A DNA stretch of 64,000 bases from Vombatus ursinus (Eukaryota; Chordata; Mammalia; Diprotodontia; Vombatidae), in contig NW_020954569.1 of the NCBI RefSeq assembly GCF_900497805.2, positions 24,769,618 through 24,833,617 on the forward strand, given 5' to 3'. Position numbers and translations under genes: made by a program. Within the stretch, counting starts at the first letter, position 1; the number at the start of each line of letters is the position of its first letter. The notes below the pieces were generated by a model. The model saw only the letters and a program-made list of their open reading frames with translations. It did no database searches and was not told the DNA's origin. Below are positions 31,291-42,294 of the stretch, one piece after another.

Positions 31291-31454
31291 CCAACTCCAA
31301 AAAAAAAAACCCAAAAAAACCCCAAACCAACTCTCAAGATTAATGGATAGAGGCTTTTGTTCTGATCTGATTAAATCAAAAAATGTGACCTTGACTTGTC
31401 TTTGGTATCTCTGCCTTAGGCCCATTTTCATGAAGAAGTTCACACATGGGCAAA

Positions 31455-32035
31455 ATATCAGGAGATGCCCATCAATTGGGGAATAGCTGAACAAGCTGTT
31501 GTATATGAACATAATGGAAAACTATTGTGCTATAAGAAATGATGGACAGGCAGATTTCAGAAAAACCTGGAAAGACTAGTATGAACTGATGCAAAGTGAA
31601 ATAAGTAGAACCAGGAAAACGTTGTACACAGTATCAGCAACATTGTGTGATCAACTCTGATGATTCAGCCCTTCTCAGCAGCACAATGATCCAAGATAAA
31701 TACAAAAGACTCACAGAAAGGAAAATGCTATCCACATCCAGATAAAGAACTGATGTATTCTGAATGCAGATTGAAGCATATTTTTGTTACTTACTTTATT
31801 CTTTTTCATGTTTTTTTCCTTTTGATCTGTTTCTTCTTTCACAACTGTGACTAATATGGAAATGTTTTACATGATAGCACAAGTATAACCTATATCAAGT
31901 TGCCTACCATTTTCAGAAGGGGGAGGGGAGGTAGGGAGGGAGAAAAATTTGGACCTCAAAATCTAGTGAGAATGAATGCTAAAAAATTATCTTGATGTGT
32001 AACTGGGAAAAAAAATAAAATACTATTTTAAAAAT
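31455..32035 (+). mobile_element. 5'-truncated L1 tail, forward
   Basis: From 'gatgcccatcaattggggaa' through 'gtatgaactgatgcaaagtg' and 'agtagaaccaggaaaacgtt' to the 3' UTR, G-rich 'gggggaggggaggtaggg' and an A-rich tail at 32010-32030. Same tail type as the L1 of 20461, and less diverged than those of 43768 and 45254. Confidence 0.85.
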
Positions 32036-32043
32036 AGTTTTCC

Positions 32044-32196
32044 GGGGCAGCTAGGTGGCACAGTGGATAGAGCACTGAACCTGAAGTCCAGAAGACCTGA
32101 GTTCAAATCTGGCCTCAGACCAAACACTTGACACTTACTAGCTGTGTGACCTTGGGCAAGTCACTTAACCCCAATTGCCTTAATAAAAAAAAAAGT
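32044..32196 (+). mobile_element. Short tRNA-derived SINE, forward
   Basis: Complete unit 'ggggcagctaggtggcacag' to 'ccccaattgccttaat' with an A tail, lying directly behind the L1 tail. Confidence 0.9.
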
Positions 32197-32655
32197 TTAC
32201 ACATTCTTATTTTGCACTTTGTTACTTGGTCTTGGCATTTGAAAATGGAGAGAACAGAGAGAACCAGAGCTAGACAGACAAAAATGCTGGGGGGAGAGTG
32301 ATTATAACCAAAACTCAGAGGCAGTTCCTGCGAAACAAGCCTGGGTCTTTCCAGGGAACCACATGGTCCTGGAGGAGAGAAAACTATGTGGCCTGGGAGA
32401 TGAAAGTGGATGCAGGCAACAGTGAAATGATGGGGGGTTCCTGGGCCCAGCTGGGAGGTATAGGAATGCACATCAACGACAGGCACATCAGCAGTGGTGG
32501 AGCAAAGGAGAAATTCATTAGACCCAGAAGAGGAAATGTCAAGTTCCTGGACTAAGTCTTCTAGGCCTGGAGGAGGTTTCTAAACAAACCCAGTTTTCAG
32601 ATCAAGGGGGAAGTAGAACAGAGGAGTAACAAGGGTCAGAACCATGATATGGAGG
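32197..32655. other. Unique stretch, nothing recognised
   Basis: No gene or repeat recognised. The frames on both strands over 32298-32555 have no recognisable product, and the minus one runs into the SINE. Confidence 0.4.
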
Positions 32656-32659
32656 AGCA

Positions 32660-32775
32660 AACTTAGTCCTGTGCCCTCCTTGGGGCAGGAACTGTTTATC
32701 ACTCTTCTTTATTCTCAGGGCTGTAACAGTGACTTGCATATACAGTATGTGCTTAATAAATGCTTGTTGAATGGA
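32660..32775 (+). repeat. L2 3' terminus, forward
   Basis: 'ctccttggggcaggaactgt', 'atacagtatgtgcttaataa' and 'atgcttgttgaatggaat'. Confidence 0.75.
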
Positions 32776-32779
32776 ATTG

Positions 32780-33465
32780 AACTGTTACGTTCTCCAGTGC
32801 TCAGAGTTATACGGATTGTAAAATTTGGGGGGAAGAGGGTCAAATATCTAGTAATTCCAATTGCTTTCCCCTTGTTGGGGAGGATCAAACCACGGATATT
32901 ACTGTAAGGCTGAAGGACTATATAGATTAGTACCTGGATAAGGTGGGTTTTGCTGGAGCGCAGTGTTGCTTAATTCTCTAGCACTGCAGAGTGTTTTCCA
33001 CTTGTGGAAAGGTGCCTGTCCAAGAGTAGTGCTGCTATAAGTCTGGGAGACTGTCTAGGACCTGGGAAAATATTGATGCCCTTCAGAGAAGTAAAGGGAG
33101 TTATCTGGATTATTTATGCACAGGGGCAAGTCCTGTGCATTTTTCATAAGTCTATCTGATGTATTGTAAGCCTGAGTGATTTTATGGAAATTGAAGGATT
33201 TTTCCAATAGAGATTCTGACCTCAAACAAATTTTGATGTTTCCAAGGTATGCCCTGGGTAGGGGCATGAGCCAATAAGAAAGACTTTAGTAAGAAGCCCC
33301 TGAAATTGAACTTGACTCATGTAAATGCAGAACTTCAGTTCTGGGAGTGCATGCATCAGTCAAATCTCATGGATATTACTGGAATGTGGAGATATATATG
33401 TGTTGAATACATGAAATGCAACTACATAATTATAATTTTTAAAAAAATACCAGAACTTAAGCATC
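32780..33465. other. Unique stretch, nothing recognised
   Basis: No gene or repeat that I can name. Confidence 0.4.
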
Positions 33466-33467
33466 CA

Positions 33468-33724
33468 ACTCAGTGTTGCTGTTCAGTCGTTTCAGTCATG
33501 TCCGACTGTGATCCCATTTGGGGTTTTCTTGACAATGATACTGGAGTTGTTTGCCATTTCCTTCTCCAACTTATTTTACAGATGAAGATACTGAGGCAAA
33601 CAGAGTTAAGTAACTTGTCCAGGGTCACACAGATAGTGTCTGAGGCCAGATTTGTACTCAGGAAGATGAGTCTTACTGATTCTAGGCCTAGCACTCCATC
33701 TACTGTGCCACCTAGCTGCCCCAT
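33468..33724 (-). mobile_element. RTE-tailed SINE, reverse, with 13 bp duplication
   Basis: From the reversed RTE tail 'tgttgctgttcagtcgtttc' and 'catttggggttttcttgaca' to the head 'tgccacctagctgccc'. Flanks catccaactcagt and catctaactcagt differ at one base, which fixes the insertion. Confidence 0.9.
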
Positions 33725-34080
33725 CTAACTCAGTATCATCCTTCAAAATAATGACCTCAGGTGGCTACTTTCTAACTCCAGTGATAGCATAGGTTCAAAA
33801 CATTTTTGGGAGGCTTTCTTCTCTAATTGCCTTCAGTCCACAGCTTAGGGGCCATACAAGAAAAATTGTGTCATTATGCTATATTCATATTTTGTTTTTT
33901 ACCCCAAATAGTATTACCAAGTTTGATGCCTTACCTTGTTCACAAGCCTTGGCTATGAATGACTTTTGGCTCATTCCAAAAATCAAATCCACTCTCCACG
34001 GAGGAAGGTTTGCCAACTGTAGGCAATATTCAAAAGAGTATGATTTAGTCTCCTGAAGGGCTGGCATGTCAAAAAGGAAT
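33725..34080. other. Unique stretch, nothing recognised
   Basis: Two opposite-strand frames near 33868-34067 shadow each other and have no recognisable product. Confidence 0.4.
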
Positions 34081-34335
34081 TAGACTTGTTATGCATGGCC
34101 CCAGAGGGCAGCACTGGGTAGAAGTTGTATAGAGACAGATTTTGCTTTGAGGTAAAGAAACACTTCCCCCAAATCTGAGCCGCCCGAAAGTGGAAGGGGC
34201 TGTCTTCATAGCCAGATTCTCATTCCTGGAGGTCTTCAAGTGGAGGCTTGGAGGGGATGCTGTAGAGTCAATTCTACTCCAGGTACTTTTTAGACTAGGT
34301 GACCTCTGAGACCCCTCCCAGTGTTTCCTGAAATT
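34081..34335 (+). repeat. L3/CR1 3' end fragment, forward
   Basis: 'aaatctgagccgcccgaaag', 'tggaggtcttcaagtggagg', 'ggcttggaggggatgctgta' and 'gactaggtgacctctgagac' are the CR1/L3 3' region, here without the RT. Confidence 0.7.
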
Positions 34336-36360
34336 GTTTTGAACAATGACCGCTTCATTGGAAAGCTTCCCAAAGTGGTTCTGTTGAAGGGGAAAACAAT
34401 CAACTCAATGAATGTGTTCTGGAATTTTCATTTAAAAAAGTCAGTTGTGTTTTTGTAGTCATATTTCATCTATATCATTATTAAAGGTATACATATGTAC
34501 ACATATACATATATCGAGAGATATACTCTGGAAACTGGAGAAAGTAAAATGAATTGTTGGCCAGGAATTAATACTCACTTTCTACGTCTGTTGGAATTCT
34601 TCCAGCTGGTCACGGGTTCTTCTGGGCATGCAACACATTTTATGCCCTCAGAAATTATTTATAGGATTTTCTCTAGTTTTCCATGAAATATGGAAAAGTA
34701 AATTCAGTGGAAGAACTGGATGGTGGCATTATAAAGAAGACAGTCCTGGAGTGGCCTTTGGGACTGTATAGAACTCTGTTAAGGGTGGGAGTGTGTGCCT
34801 GAATCTGGGGAAGGAACCGCTGTCAGCAGGGAGCCATGAGCTAAATGGAGTGTTTGCAAAGTATGTCCATGTTCTGAAAGGATGGCCTGCATTTGATCAA
34901 AGCACTGCTCTCTTTGGCATCCTTATCTTCAGAGAGGAAGAAAATAAAGATGACAACTCCCTTGTGCCCTCCTCCAGCCAGCTGCCCCCAACAAAAAGCT
35001 CATCATAAAAACGATTTGCAGATTATCCCTTTAAATTCTCGAACACCTTAAAGCACCCAACATATGGTTCTCATTGTAGCGACATCAGCTGCACCTCACA
35101 AAAGTCTCTAAATGTGTTGGATGTTGCCATGTGCCAGCAAGCCAGAAGTTGCCTGCTTTGTTTAGCTGTCCTTGCTAAGATTGCTAAGTCTGGGCTGACT
35201 GTACTCCAGGCCTGGGTTGAAACCATTTAATGGACAGCCCGGCAGGATTCCAGTTTTATTGTTACTTTTTTTTCTAAGAGCTGGGTAGGAGACTTTCATA
35301 GGGGGAAGGGGAAAGGGGAAAGGCAAGATGTCAGTTGGAAGACTGGCTAGTGATCTCTCTTAGAAATGCAATCAGGTGGACTATTGATCCATTTTTCCGT
35401 GATGATGTGTGACGAGGTGACTCATCTACTCATTGATTTTATTATTTCCACCATGCAATCAGACTTTGAGACCCATGCTTTCTAGTTACAGATTTTAAAT
35501 TAAGCTCTTGTTGGAAAGACCCATTCAAAAATAGTCTAACAAGTTTCTTTCTTTAAAAAACAAGCAAACAAATACATCCAGGACCATATGAAATACATTA
35601 AAAATTGATAAAACTTATGAAAATAGAATAAAATTATAATCCATTACCCACAGAATTCTTTTCACCTGCTGGTGTAGCTTTGAGTCAATTTTCTGTGGCT
35701 TCAAATACAGCAATTAAAATAAATTGTCTCTGAATGGATGTTTACTTATAATTTTTCTCTATAATAATGCCTTAAACTACTTCATGAATTAACGGGACTC
35801 CTGTAGCCTTCGGTTTCTTTCTTTACTCTTTGGTAGGAAATAAATCTGGAGCTCTGAATAAAGTAGGAAAAAAATCAAACACTAATCTAGACTGTGTTTC
35901 AGAACCAATGATTTTTCCTGTACTTTCATTTCTTCTAAACGGTCAGGCCTTCTGTGGACTCCATGTGACACCCCACAGTAAAATAAAACCCTGGGGAAGT
36001 GTTAGTGGGGCAGGCAGATGAGCTTTAGCCCAGTACTCCACTCGGACCCGCTAAGAAGAAACTGATGCAAGTCCAGTTTAAACATGATGAAAGAGGAGTC
36101 TATTTCTGAGTTCTTGAACATGGCAGACAAGTATATTCCAGTGATGGATGGTGTGGCTTCCACTTTACAGTATTCTCGCTTATTCATCCAGAATAAGAAA
36201 ACCAGAGTGTCATCACAGAGATCATACTTTCTATGAATTGAATACTCTTTAAAGGTGTTGGATAAACAGAAGAGAAATCTGAAGATCAGACATCTACCTA
36301 CCCATTGAACAGGTAGAAGCTGCGGAAGCTTCCCAGATGAGTTGTACTGGAGCATATGTT
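34336..36360. other. Repeat-poor unique block
   Basis: Two kilobases without a recognised transposon. 34840-35260 and 35340-35560 are motif-rich and not visibly repeat-derived. A short plus-strand frame at 36084-36236 (MMKEESISEFLNMADKY...) is coding-like, but the opposite strand is also open for 117 codons (36002-36355), so at most one, and perhaps neither, is real. Confidence 0.45.
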
Positions 36361-36409
36361 CATACTGTCAAAGCAGAACTTTTTTTTCTTGCTCTTCTCT
36401 TTCCCCCCT

Positions 36410-36513
36410 CTTGTCTTCCTTCCTTCCTTTTCTCTTTCTTTCTCTTTATTTCTCTTCCTTCCTTCCTTCCTTCCTTCCTTCCTTCCTTCCTTCCTTCCTT
36501 CCTTCCTTCCTTC

Positions 36514-36559
<46 letters not shown>

Positions 36560-36895
36560 NNNNNNNNNNNNNNNNNNNNNNNNNNNNNNNNNNNNNNNNN
36601 NNNNNNNNNNNNNNNNNNNNNNNNNNNNNNNNNNNNNNNNNNNNNNNNNNNNNNNNNNNTTCTCCTTCTCTTCTCTCCTCCTCTCTCTTCTCCCCTCCTT
36701 TACCTTCTCTATTCTCTTCCCTCTCTCTCTGAAGTTTCTTCTTTTGCTTTTCTTTCTCCCTCTTGAGTTTCCTCTCCATTTCTCTTCCCCCTGCTTTCCT
36801 TCTCTGTGCCTTTCCTTTTCTTTTCCTCTTCTCTCTTTCCTTCTGTCTCTGTCTTTTTCTTCCTTCTCCTCTCCCTCTCCACAGTGGTTTTGACA
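36410..36895. repeat. Pyrimidine tetranucleotide tract with assembly gap
   Basis: About sixteen CCTT units (36454-36515) pass into (CTTT)n up to 36559, then 100 N at 36560-36659, then irregular CT-rich DNA to 36895. Exactly 100 N is a conventional gap of unknown size, so the true tract length is not known. All long frames crossing it on either strand are artefacts of the repeat. Confidence 0.95.
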
Positions 36896-36899
36896 GATT

Positions 36900-37225
36900 G
36901 CTGACTTAACAGAGGCAGCCACAGAGTTCCAGATTCCTGACTCCCTGAAGGAACCACATCCTGTTAGACTGCATACTCATTACAGGATGTGCTGAGACCA
37001 GACATTCACAATCGACAGAAAGTTTTATTTTATGCCCCTGAGACACACAGTGCTCATCATCTCAATGAAAAGATCTTGGAAAGGGAACAAGTACAGGTAG
37101 GAAGTAAAATCACCATCCATTCTTTGTTCCTTAATATACCCTAGAAAATTCCCTATCTCTGTCCCCTCTCTTTTGCCTTTGGTTCAGAAGGGAAGAAGAC
37201 ACAGATTGGTGGGCAGCACATAAAT
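36900..37225. other. Unique stretch, nothing recognised
   Basis: No gene or repeat recognised between the tetranucleotide tract and the next SINE. Confidence 0.4.
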
Positions 37226-37227
37226 AA

Positions 37228-37508
37228 TTGGTGGGCAGTGAGGTGGCACAGTGGATAGAGCATTGGGCCTGGAGTCATGAAGAGCTGAGTTCAAATGAGA
37301 CCTTAGACACTTCCTAGCTGTGTGACCTTGGGGAAGTCACTTAACTCTGTTTGCCTTAACTTCCTCATCTGTAAAATGAGCTGGAGGAGGAAATGTCAAT
37401 CTACTCCAGAATCTTTGCCAAGAATCTTTGCCAAGAAAACCCCAAATAGGGCCACAAAGAGTCAGACACGACTGAAACCACTAAACAACAACAACAACAA
37501 CAACAAGG
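37228..37508 (+). mobile_element. RTE-tailed SINE, forward, with (CAA)n tail
   Basis: Head 'gggcagtgaggtggcacagt', body 'gtgtgaccttggggaagtca', then RTE-type 'gagctggaggaggaaatgtc', 'aaagagtcagacacgactga' and a (CAA)n terminus of about seven units. A local tandem duplication of 'aatctttgccaag' at 37409-37434 is specific to this copy. Confidence 0.9.
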
Positions 37509-37574
37509 GACTGGTCCTGTGATTTCATTGCTATAGGGGACTCCATGATAAAGAATCATAAGTAAACTCCCTTT

Positions 37575-37740
37575 GTCAATGCAAGCTGGTAACTGTGCTG
37601 CACCATCTGGTCTTAGAGAGTTGCCTAGAACACTGAGGGCCTAAAAGACTTGCCCAGTATGTGTTAGAGGTAAAACTGGAACTCAGGTCTTTCTGGCTCC
37701 GAGGCCAATTCTCTATCCACTATCCCATGCTGCTTCTCAG
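37575..37740 (-). repeat. MIR-like SINE fragment, reverse
   Basis: 'gacttgcccagtatgtgtta', 'actggaactcaggtctttct' and 'aattctctatccactatccc'. Confidence 0.6.
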
Positions 37741-38110
37741 CACAGAAATACATATTAAATACAGAAAAAATAGCAAAGGTGAGTGGATATTAGAACATAT
37801 CAAATAATCTAACCTAAGATAAAAGATTATAAGAAAAACAGAAGAAAAAAACATAATGCTGCAACTGAATAATGACAGGAAGGAAATCAAGGCAAAATGC
37901 ATTCGCTAAAATCCTCAATAAAAACTTCTGTTACAAGAAAATATCCTAGTCAGGAACAGCTGAATGTGTGTTGTATTAGGTTAAGATAGCAACAGAAGCT
38001 TCTCTCAAATGACACAGTCCTCAGAACCTAGGTCATAGGGTAATATCCACAGAATCAGTGATTTTTTTTTCAGCTCAGAGAACTTCTCCATATATGTTTA
38101 CCTCCTTGTC
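37741..38110. other. Unique stretch, nothing recognised
   Basis: A-rich, unremarkable. The 60-codon minus frame (37720-37902) is Leu/Phe/Ser low-complexity. Confidence 0.4.
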
Positions 38111-38111
38111 T

Positions 38112-38248
38112 AGAAAAGTTACTTGAGTCACGCAGAGGTTGACTGACTAGTTCAGGGTAATCCAGCTTGTAAGTGTCAGATACAGCATTTGAACACAATT
38201 CTTCACAAATCAAGCCCAGCATTCCATCCACTATGCCATGGTATGTCC
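38112..38248 (-). repeat. MIR-like SINE fragment, reverse
   Basis: 'cagcttgtaagtgtcagata', 'atttgaacacaattcttcac' and 'cattccatccactatgccat'. Confidence 0.6.
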
Positions 38249-38354
38249 ATAATTTTCAGATTCTACTTAATTTCCCCTTTATCTAACATGTTCCCATGGT
38301 GAACCAGCGCTATTATGACATGAACACATTTTCAGGCACTAGCTATTGGAAGTA

Positions 38355-38580
38355 AATTGCATTTAATTTCATAATTCTACAAACATAGGATTTAGAGGTA
38401 AAGAAAACTTTAGAGATCATCTAGTACAATCCTCTCGTTTTACAGATCAGTAAACTGAGACCCAGATGGGAGAAATAACTGGCCCAAGCTGGAACATAGG
38501 AGCTAGTGAGTGGTAGATTCAGGACCAGAATCCAGTTCTCCTTACTAGACCTAAGTCCTCCTGTGATCTTTCCCTCATAC
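38355..38580 (-). repeat. MIR3-like SINE, reverse
   Basis: 'aactttagagatcatctagt', 'tcgttttacagatcagtaaa' and 'ctgagacccagatgggagaa', with a diverged remainder. Confidence 0.65.
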
Positions 38581-38639
38581 CATTTACTGATTTACACATA
38601 ATATAAATAATGCCCATTTACCTGTTAGTTTTTATCAGA

Positions 38640-39295
38640 ATTACAGATTCACAGAATTTGAGAGTTGGAAGGAACTTCAATGACCATCTAATCCATTTCA
38701 TACCTGAAATGAATCCTGATTACAATATGTCTAATAAGTTGTCCTCCAGCTTCTGCTTGAGGACTTCTTTTTATTTTTTTTTCCTTTTTTTTTTCCCTTT
38801 CCTTTCTTTGGAGGCAATCAGGGTTAAGTGACTTGCCCAGGGTCACACAGCTAGTAAGTGTTTGAGGTCAGATTTGAACTTAGGTCCTCCTAACTCTAGG
38901 GCAGGTGCTGTATCCATTGGGAGTCACTTGACTATCCCTGCTTGAGGAGTTCTAATGAAAGGGAAGCACCGCCTTTCAGAGAATGCCCGTTCCACTTTTA
39001 GGCAGCTCTCACTATCTGTAAGTTTTTCTTGACATCAAGTTTGAATTTGTCGCTTGGAAGCTTGCACTCGCTGCTCCCGGTTTTGCCCTCTGGGGTCAAA
39101 CAGAACAAACAGGTTAGCCCTCCAAGTACTTAAAGGTAGCTGTCATATCCCTCGAGTTCTCTAAGCTAAGCATACTCATTTCCTTCAATAGATCTTACTG
39201 TGTTGTGGACTCAGTAACCTTCACCATCCTGGTTATCTTCTCAATGTTGAAAGAGACCAGTCCAAATTTACGATTCAGAGAATCAGCTCTTTTGC
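38640..39295 (-). mobile_element. L3/CR1 3' region, reverse, split by a short SINE
   Basis: 'cagaatttgagagttggaag', 'gtcctccagcttctgcttga', 'cccgttccacttttaggcag', 'acatcaagtttgaatttgtc', 'ctcccggttttgccctctgg' and 'agtacttaaaggtagctgtc' are the reversed CR1/L3 3' end, in the expected order and over a longer stretch than the fragment at 34081. The copy ends about 39295. Confidence 0.8.
38752..38938 (-). mobile_element. Short tRNA-derived SINE, reverse, inside L3, 16 bp duplication
   Basis: T-rich reversed tail (38767-38800), then the reversed unit 'caatcagggttaagtgactt' and onward, with a damaged head. Flanks ctgcttgaggacttct and ctgcttgaggagttct differ at one base. Confidence 0.9.
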
Positions 39296-39780
39296 CTCAG
39301 GAACAAACTCTGTCAGCCCCCAATCCTTACGTCAGCTTGACTTGCTCTCACTTCATCTGAGTCATATTACAGAATCTGTGTGTGGGAGAGGCAGGGGGAA
39401 AGTCTAAGAGTAGAAGGAACAATTAGATTGGGAAACAGTTTATGTTAATAATTCATTTTGTATTTGTATTGTTCAGAATTTGAGAATGCTTTGTATAAAT
39501 TATTCAGTATCTGAAGGTAAAGGAAACATCAGACTCTGGCTTGTTTCACGGGTGCATCTGAACTGACTCTCTTGAACAAAACTGTTTGCCAGTGTTCAGA
39601 GTAGTGCTAGCAACTAGCTAGCTTGGTTACACTCAGAAAGTGAGTATCATGGATGTCTGAACATTACTGGATAGTGATTCCCTTATTACTGGAAATGCTT
39701 TAGAGAACACAAAATATTTCAGGAACCTGTCATGTATCCAGATACATCAGACTGCATTCTGCTGCTGGAATTAGGGTTCG
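39296..39780. other. Unique stretch, nothing recognised
   Basis: No gene or repeat that I can name. Confidence 0.4.
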
Positions 39781-39782
39781 TG

Positions 39783-39912
39783 GGACCATAGGGTCATGGA
39801 TTTAGATTTGAAAGGGATCTTCGAGGCTTTCTATTCTGATTCCCTTGCTTTACAGTTGAGAAAACTTAGGCCCAGAGAGGTTGTGACATGTCCAAGGTTT
39901 CACTGAGGTCCA
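39783..39912 (-). repeat. MIR3-like SINE, reverse, truncated
   Basis: 'gtcatggatttagatttgaa', 'ttgctttacagttgagaaaa' and 'cttaggcccagagaggttgt'. The head half is missing and a microsatellite follows. Confidence 0.7.
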
Positions 39913-39913
39913 A

Positions 39914-40047
39914 GATACAGATAGAGATATGTAGCTATGTAGATAAATATAGATATAGGTATATACACATAAATACATGTGTATGCATATATATGTGCAT
40001 ATATGTGTATATACATACATACATACATATATGTATGTACATAGCAA
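39914..40047. repeat. TA/CA/TG-rich microsatellite
   Basis: Compound GATA-like, TACA and TATG units ('catatatgtgtatatacata'). Short Tyr/Ile/His-rich frames over it are artefacts. Confidence 0.9.
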
Positions 40048-42294
40048 GGCAGCTATGCTGTATATGGAGAGGGAGGAAGGAAGGAGCCTGGGAGTCATCC
40101 AATTCCATCCTATTGTATTCTTTTTAACTATATTCTCAACTCAGTTGTTTCCATGCTACTAAAAGTATGTAAGTGTCAGCAGACACTAAATTTTCATGCC
40201 CGGTTACAGCTTTGACAGAGACCAAGATATCTAGTATAAATTTCAGATTCCATGCAGTACACAGTTGGCCAGAGTTAGGAATGAACCCTTCCACCCCTAT
40301 TCACATTCCCATCCCCAAATAGATGTTTCAAATGTTTGGAGTAGTAATGAAGGACAACCAGATAACTAGAGGGCAAAGGGTCCTCTCTGGGCCTCAGTTC
40401 ATTCAAGTTGGCTAGATGATCTCTTATGTCCCTTCCACTCTAGATCTATTGTCTCGTGTTTCCTGTGTTCCTGTGATACAATCTGGACCAGTTGATCATG
40501 CCTAAACTACATCTAAGATGGGGATGGGTATTCTTTTGACTTTGCTGAAACTCGTTTTCCAACACATGCTAAGGAAAAAAAACAAACATTCTCAAAGAAA
40601 CTATTATTGGTCTCCTAAGTAGTAACGGAAATAACCAAAGGTTCTGGCATCAAAGAAAGGGAACAAAGCATCAGAGAAGAATGAAGAATGATCAGCAATA
40701 TAGAGATGGACAGATAGGCATGGAAACTATACATAATTATTCCACTTAGCTAGCACAGTCTCACTTTTAGAAGTAGAATTGAAAAACAGGTAACAGTGAT
40801 GTCGTGCAATTTCTGAAACCTCACCATGATTAATCTACTTATTGTAATTCTCCTACACAGTGAATAGAAGCCTTGACTCAATCTGTTTGGCTTTGGCCTT
40901 TCTGTCTCTGGTCCCTTAAACTTCCCCTGCCAGCCCTCCACCCCCACCCCCTTTCACATTTCCTCACCCCAATCAATGAATTTGTGAATACTGGATTGGA
41001 ATCCAGCCAGGAATTTCTGAAAATGCAGTCTCACATTGCATGAATCTATAAGGAGGAAATTATTCAGACAATTGATGTACTTTAAGGGCAAAGCATTAAA
41101 TTGATCTGTTGGCAAGGATCACCTCATGTAACTTAACACAGCCTTTCCCATAAATACTAATGTGATTATCAACCCAAAGTAGGACTTACCTATTTCTCAA
41201 AATAATACAAGGAGTTCTGTGTACGTTTTTGTGTTGTGTTTAATATGTGTGTGTGTGTCTTAACACACTCGAAACCAATGATGACATCAATTACACTAAT
41301 GAAAGTGGTTTGTCTAGCATACAATGTGCTTGATGAAATACTTCCATTATCAAGCTTTGTTTTCAAGTACTTACCTTTCCAATAAAATTATTCTCTGGGC
41401 TGAAAGTTCTTTTGCTTTTTCTCAGTCTGAATGGAATTTTTCCTTTTAAAAGGAAGTTTGGTAGCATTCCATTCTACCATTTTTGTTTTTGGCTGTTCAA
41501 CTGTGTACCAAACTAGTTGTCACTTTTTATTTTTCTCTTTTTGACTATCTTGCTTATATGATAATACCAAAACACTGCAGAACTTTTGTTCAAAGAATAA
41601 AATACCTGTCCTCATTTTTCCCTCAATTTTAGCCATGGCAGCACCTTAGCAGCTATCTAATATTCTGCATAAATGTCTTAAGAACATTTGGGAATTGTAT
41701 AACATGTTTCCTGCATTTGAATATACTTCCTATCCCTGTGGCTATTATTTTAGAGGAATTTGGCTCTTCTACAAAATGAGAAAAGGATGTTCCAGATTTT
41801 GAGAGATAAGGCTATAGATCAGTGTTGGCATGGATATCCCTTGGCAAGGCTCAATAGCAGAATTAAAGGAATGAATAATTAAAATCTTTGTGACAATTAT
41901 TATACAACGAGATTTTGGAAAATGTTTAATATGAAATAATTAAATAATTTTCCCCTATTGCTGGCAGGCATTTAAAGATCTAGTGACTATGAGCTTCATC
42001 ACTAACATATCAGAGGGGCAATACTGCTCATCCATGAGTAGCATGTAAGCAGGTTGTCCATTTTATGCTTTTTGGGGTGACTTTCACCATTAGACTGACA
42101 AAGACATTGGATTACTTTAGAAATGGTAACATTGCATAGAAGCCAGTTGAGATGATCCTTTTTTTGCATGCAATGTCTTCGAAGTGAAAACAGCTGGTCA
42201 GTTGTGTGGCACAGCCATTTGCTGGAATATGTAGTAGTCCATCAACTCAATATCATTGTATATTCTGCACCTGAACCAACTGGGCAATGTTGTA
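40048..42294. other. Repeat-poor unique block
   Basis: Apart from a MIR-like scrap at about 40395-40455 ('cctctctgggcctcagttca'), I recognise no repeat in 2.2 kb. AT-rich, motif-dense sequence at 40980-41230 and 41860-42010 ('aattaaaatctttgtgacaa' and 'gaaataattaaataattttc' contain homeodomain-like TAAT sites). Short (GT)n near 41247. No coding sequence recognised. Confidence 0.5.

Noticed and set aside
32115-32486. 123-codon minus-strand frame
   Set aside because: Ends in antisense short SINE. The rest is not recognised and has no gene context.
36337-36922. Frames of 131-183 codons on both strands
   Set aside because: They read through 100 N and a CCTT/CTTT repeat. Translations are repeating Ser/Phe/Leu/Pro or Lys/Glu/Arg and carry no information.
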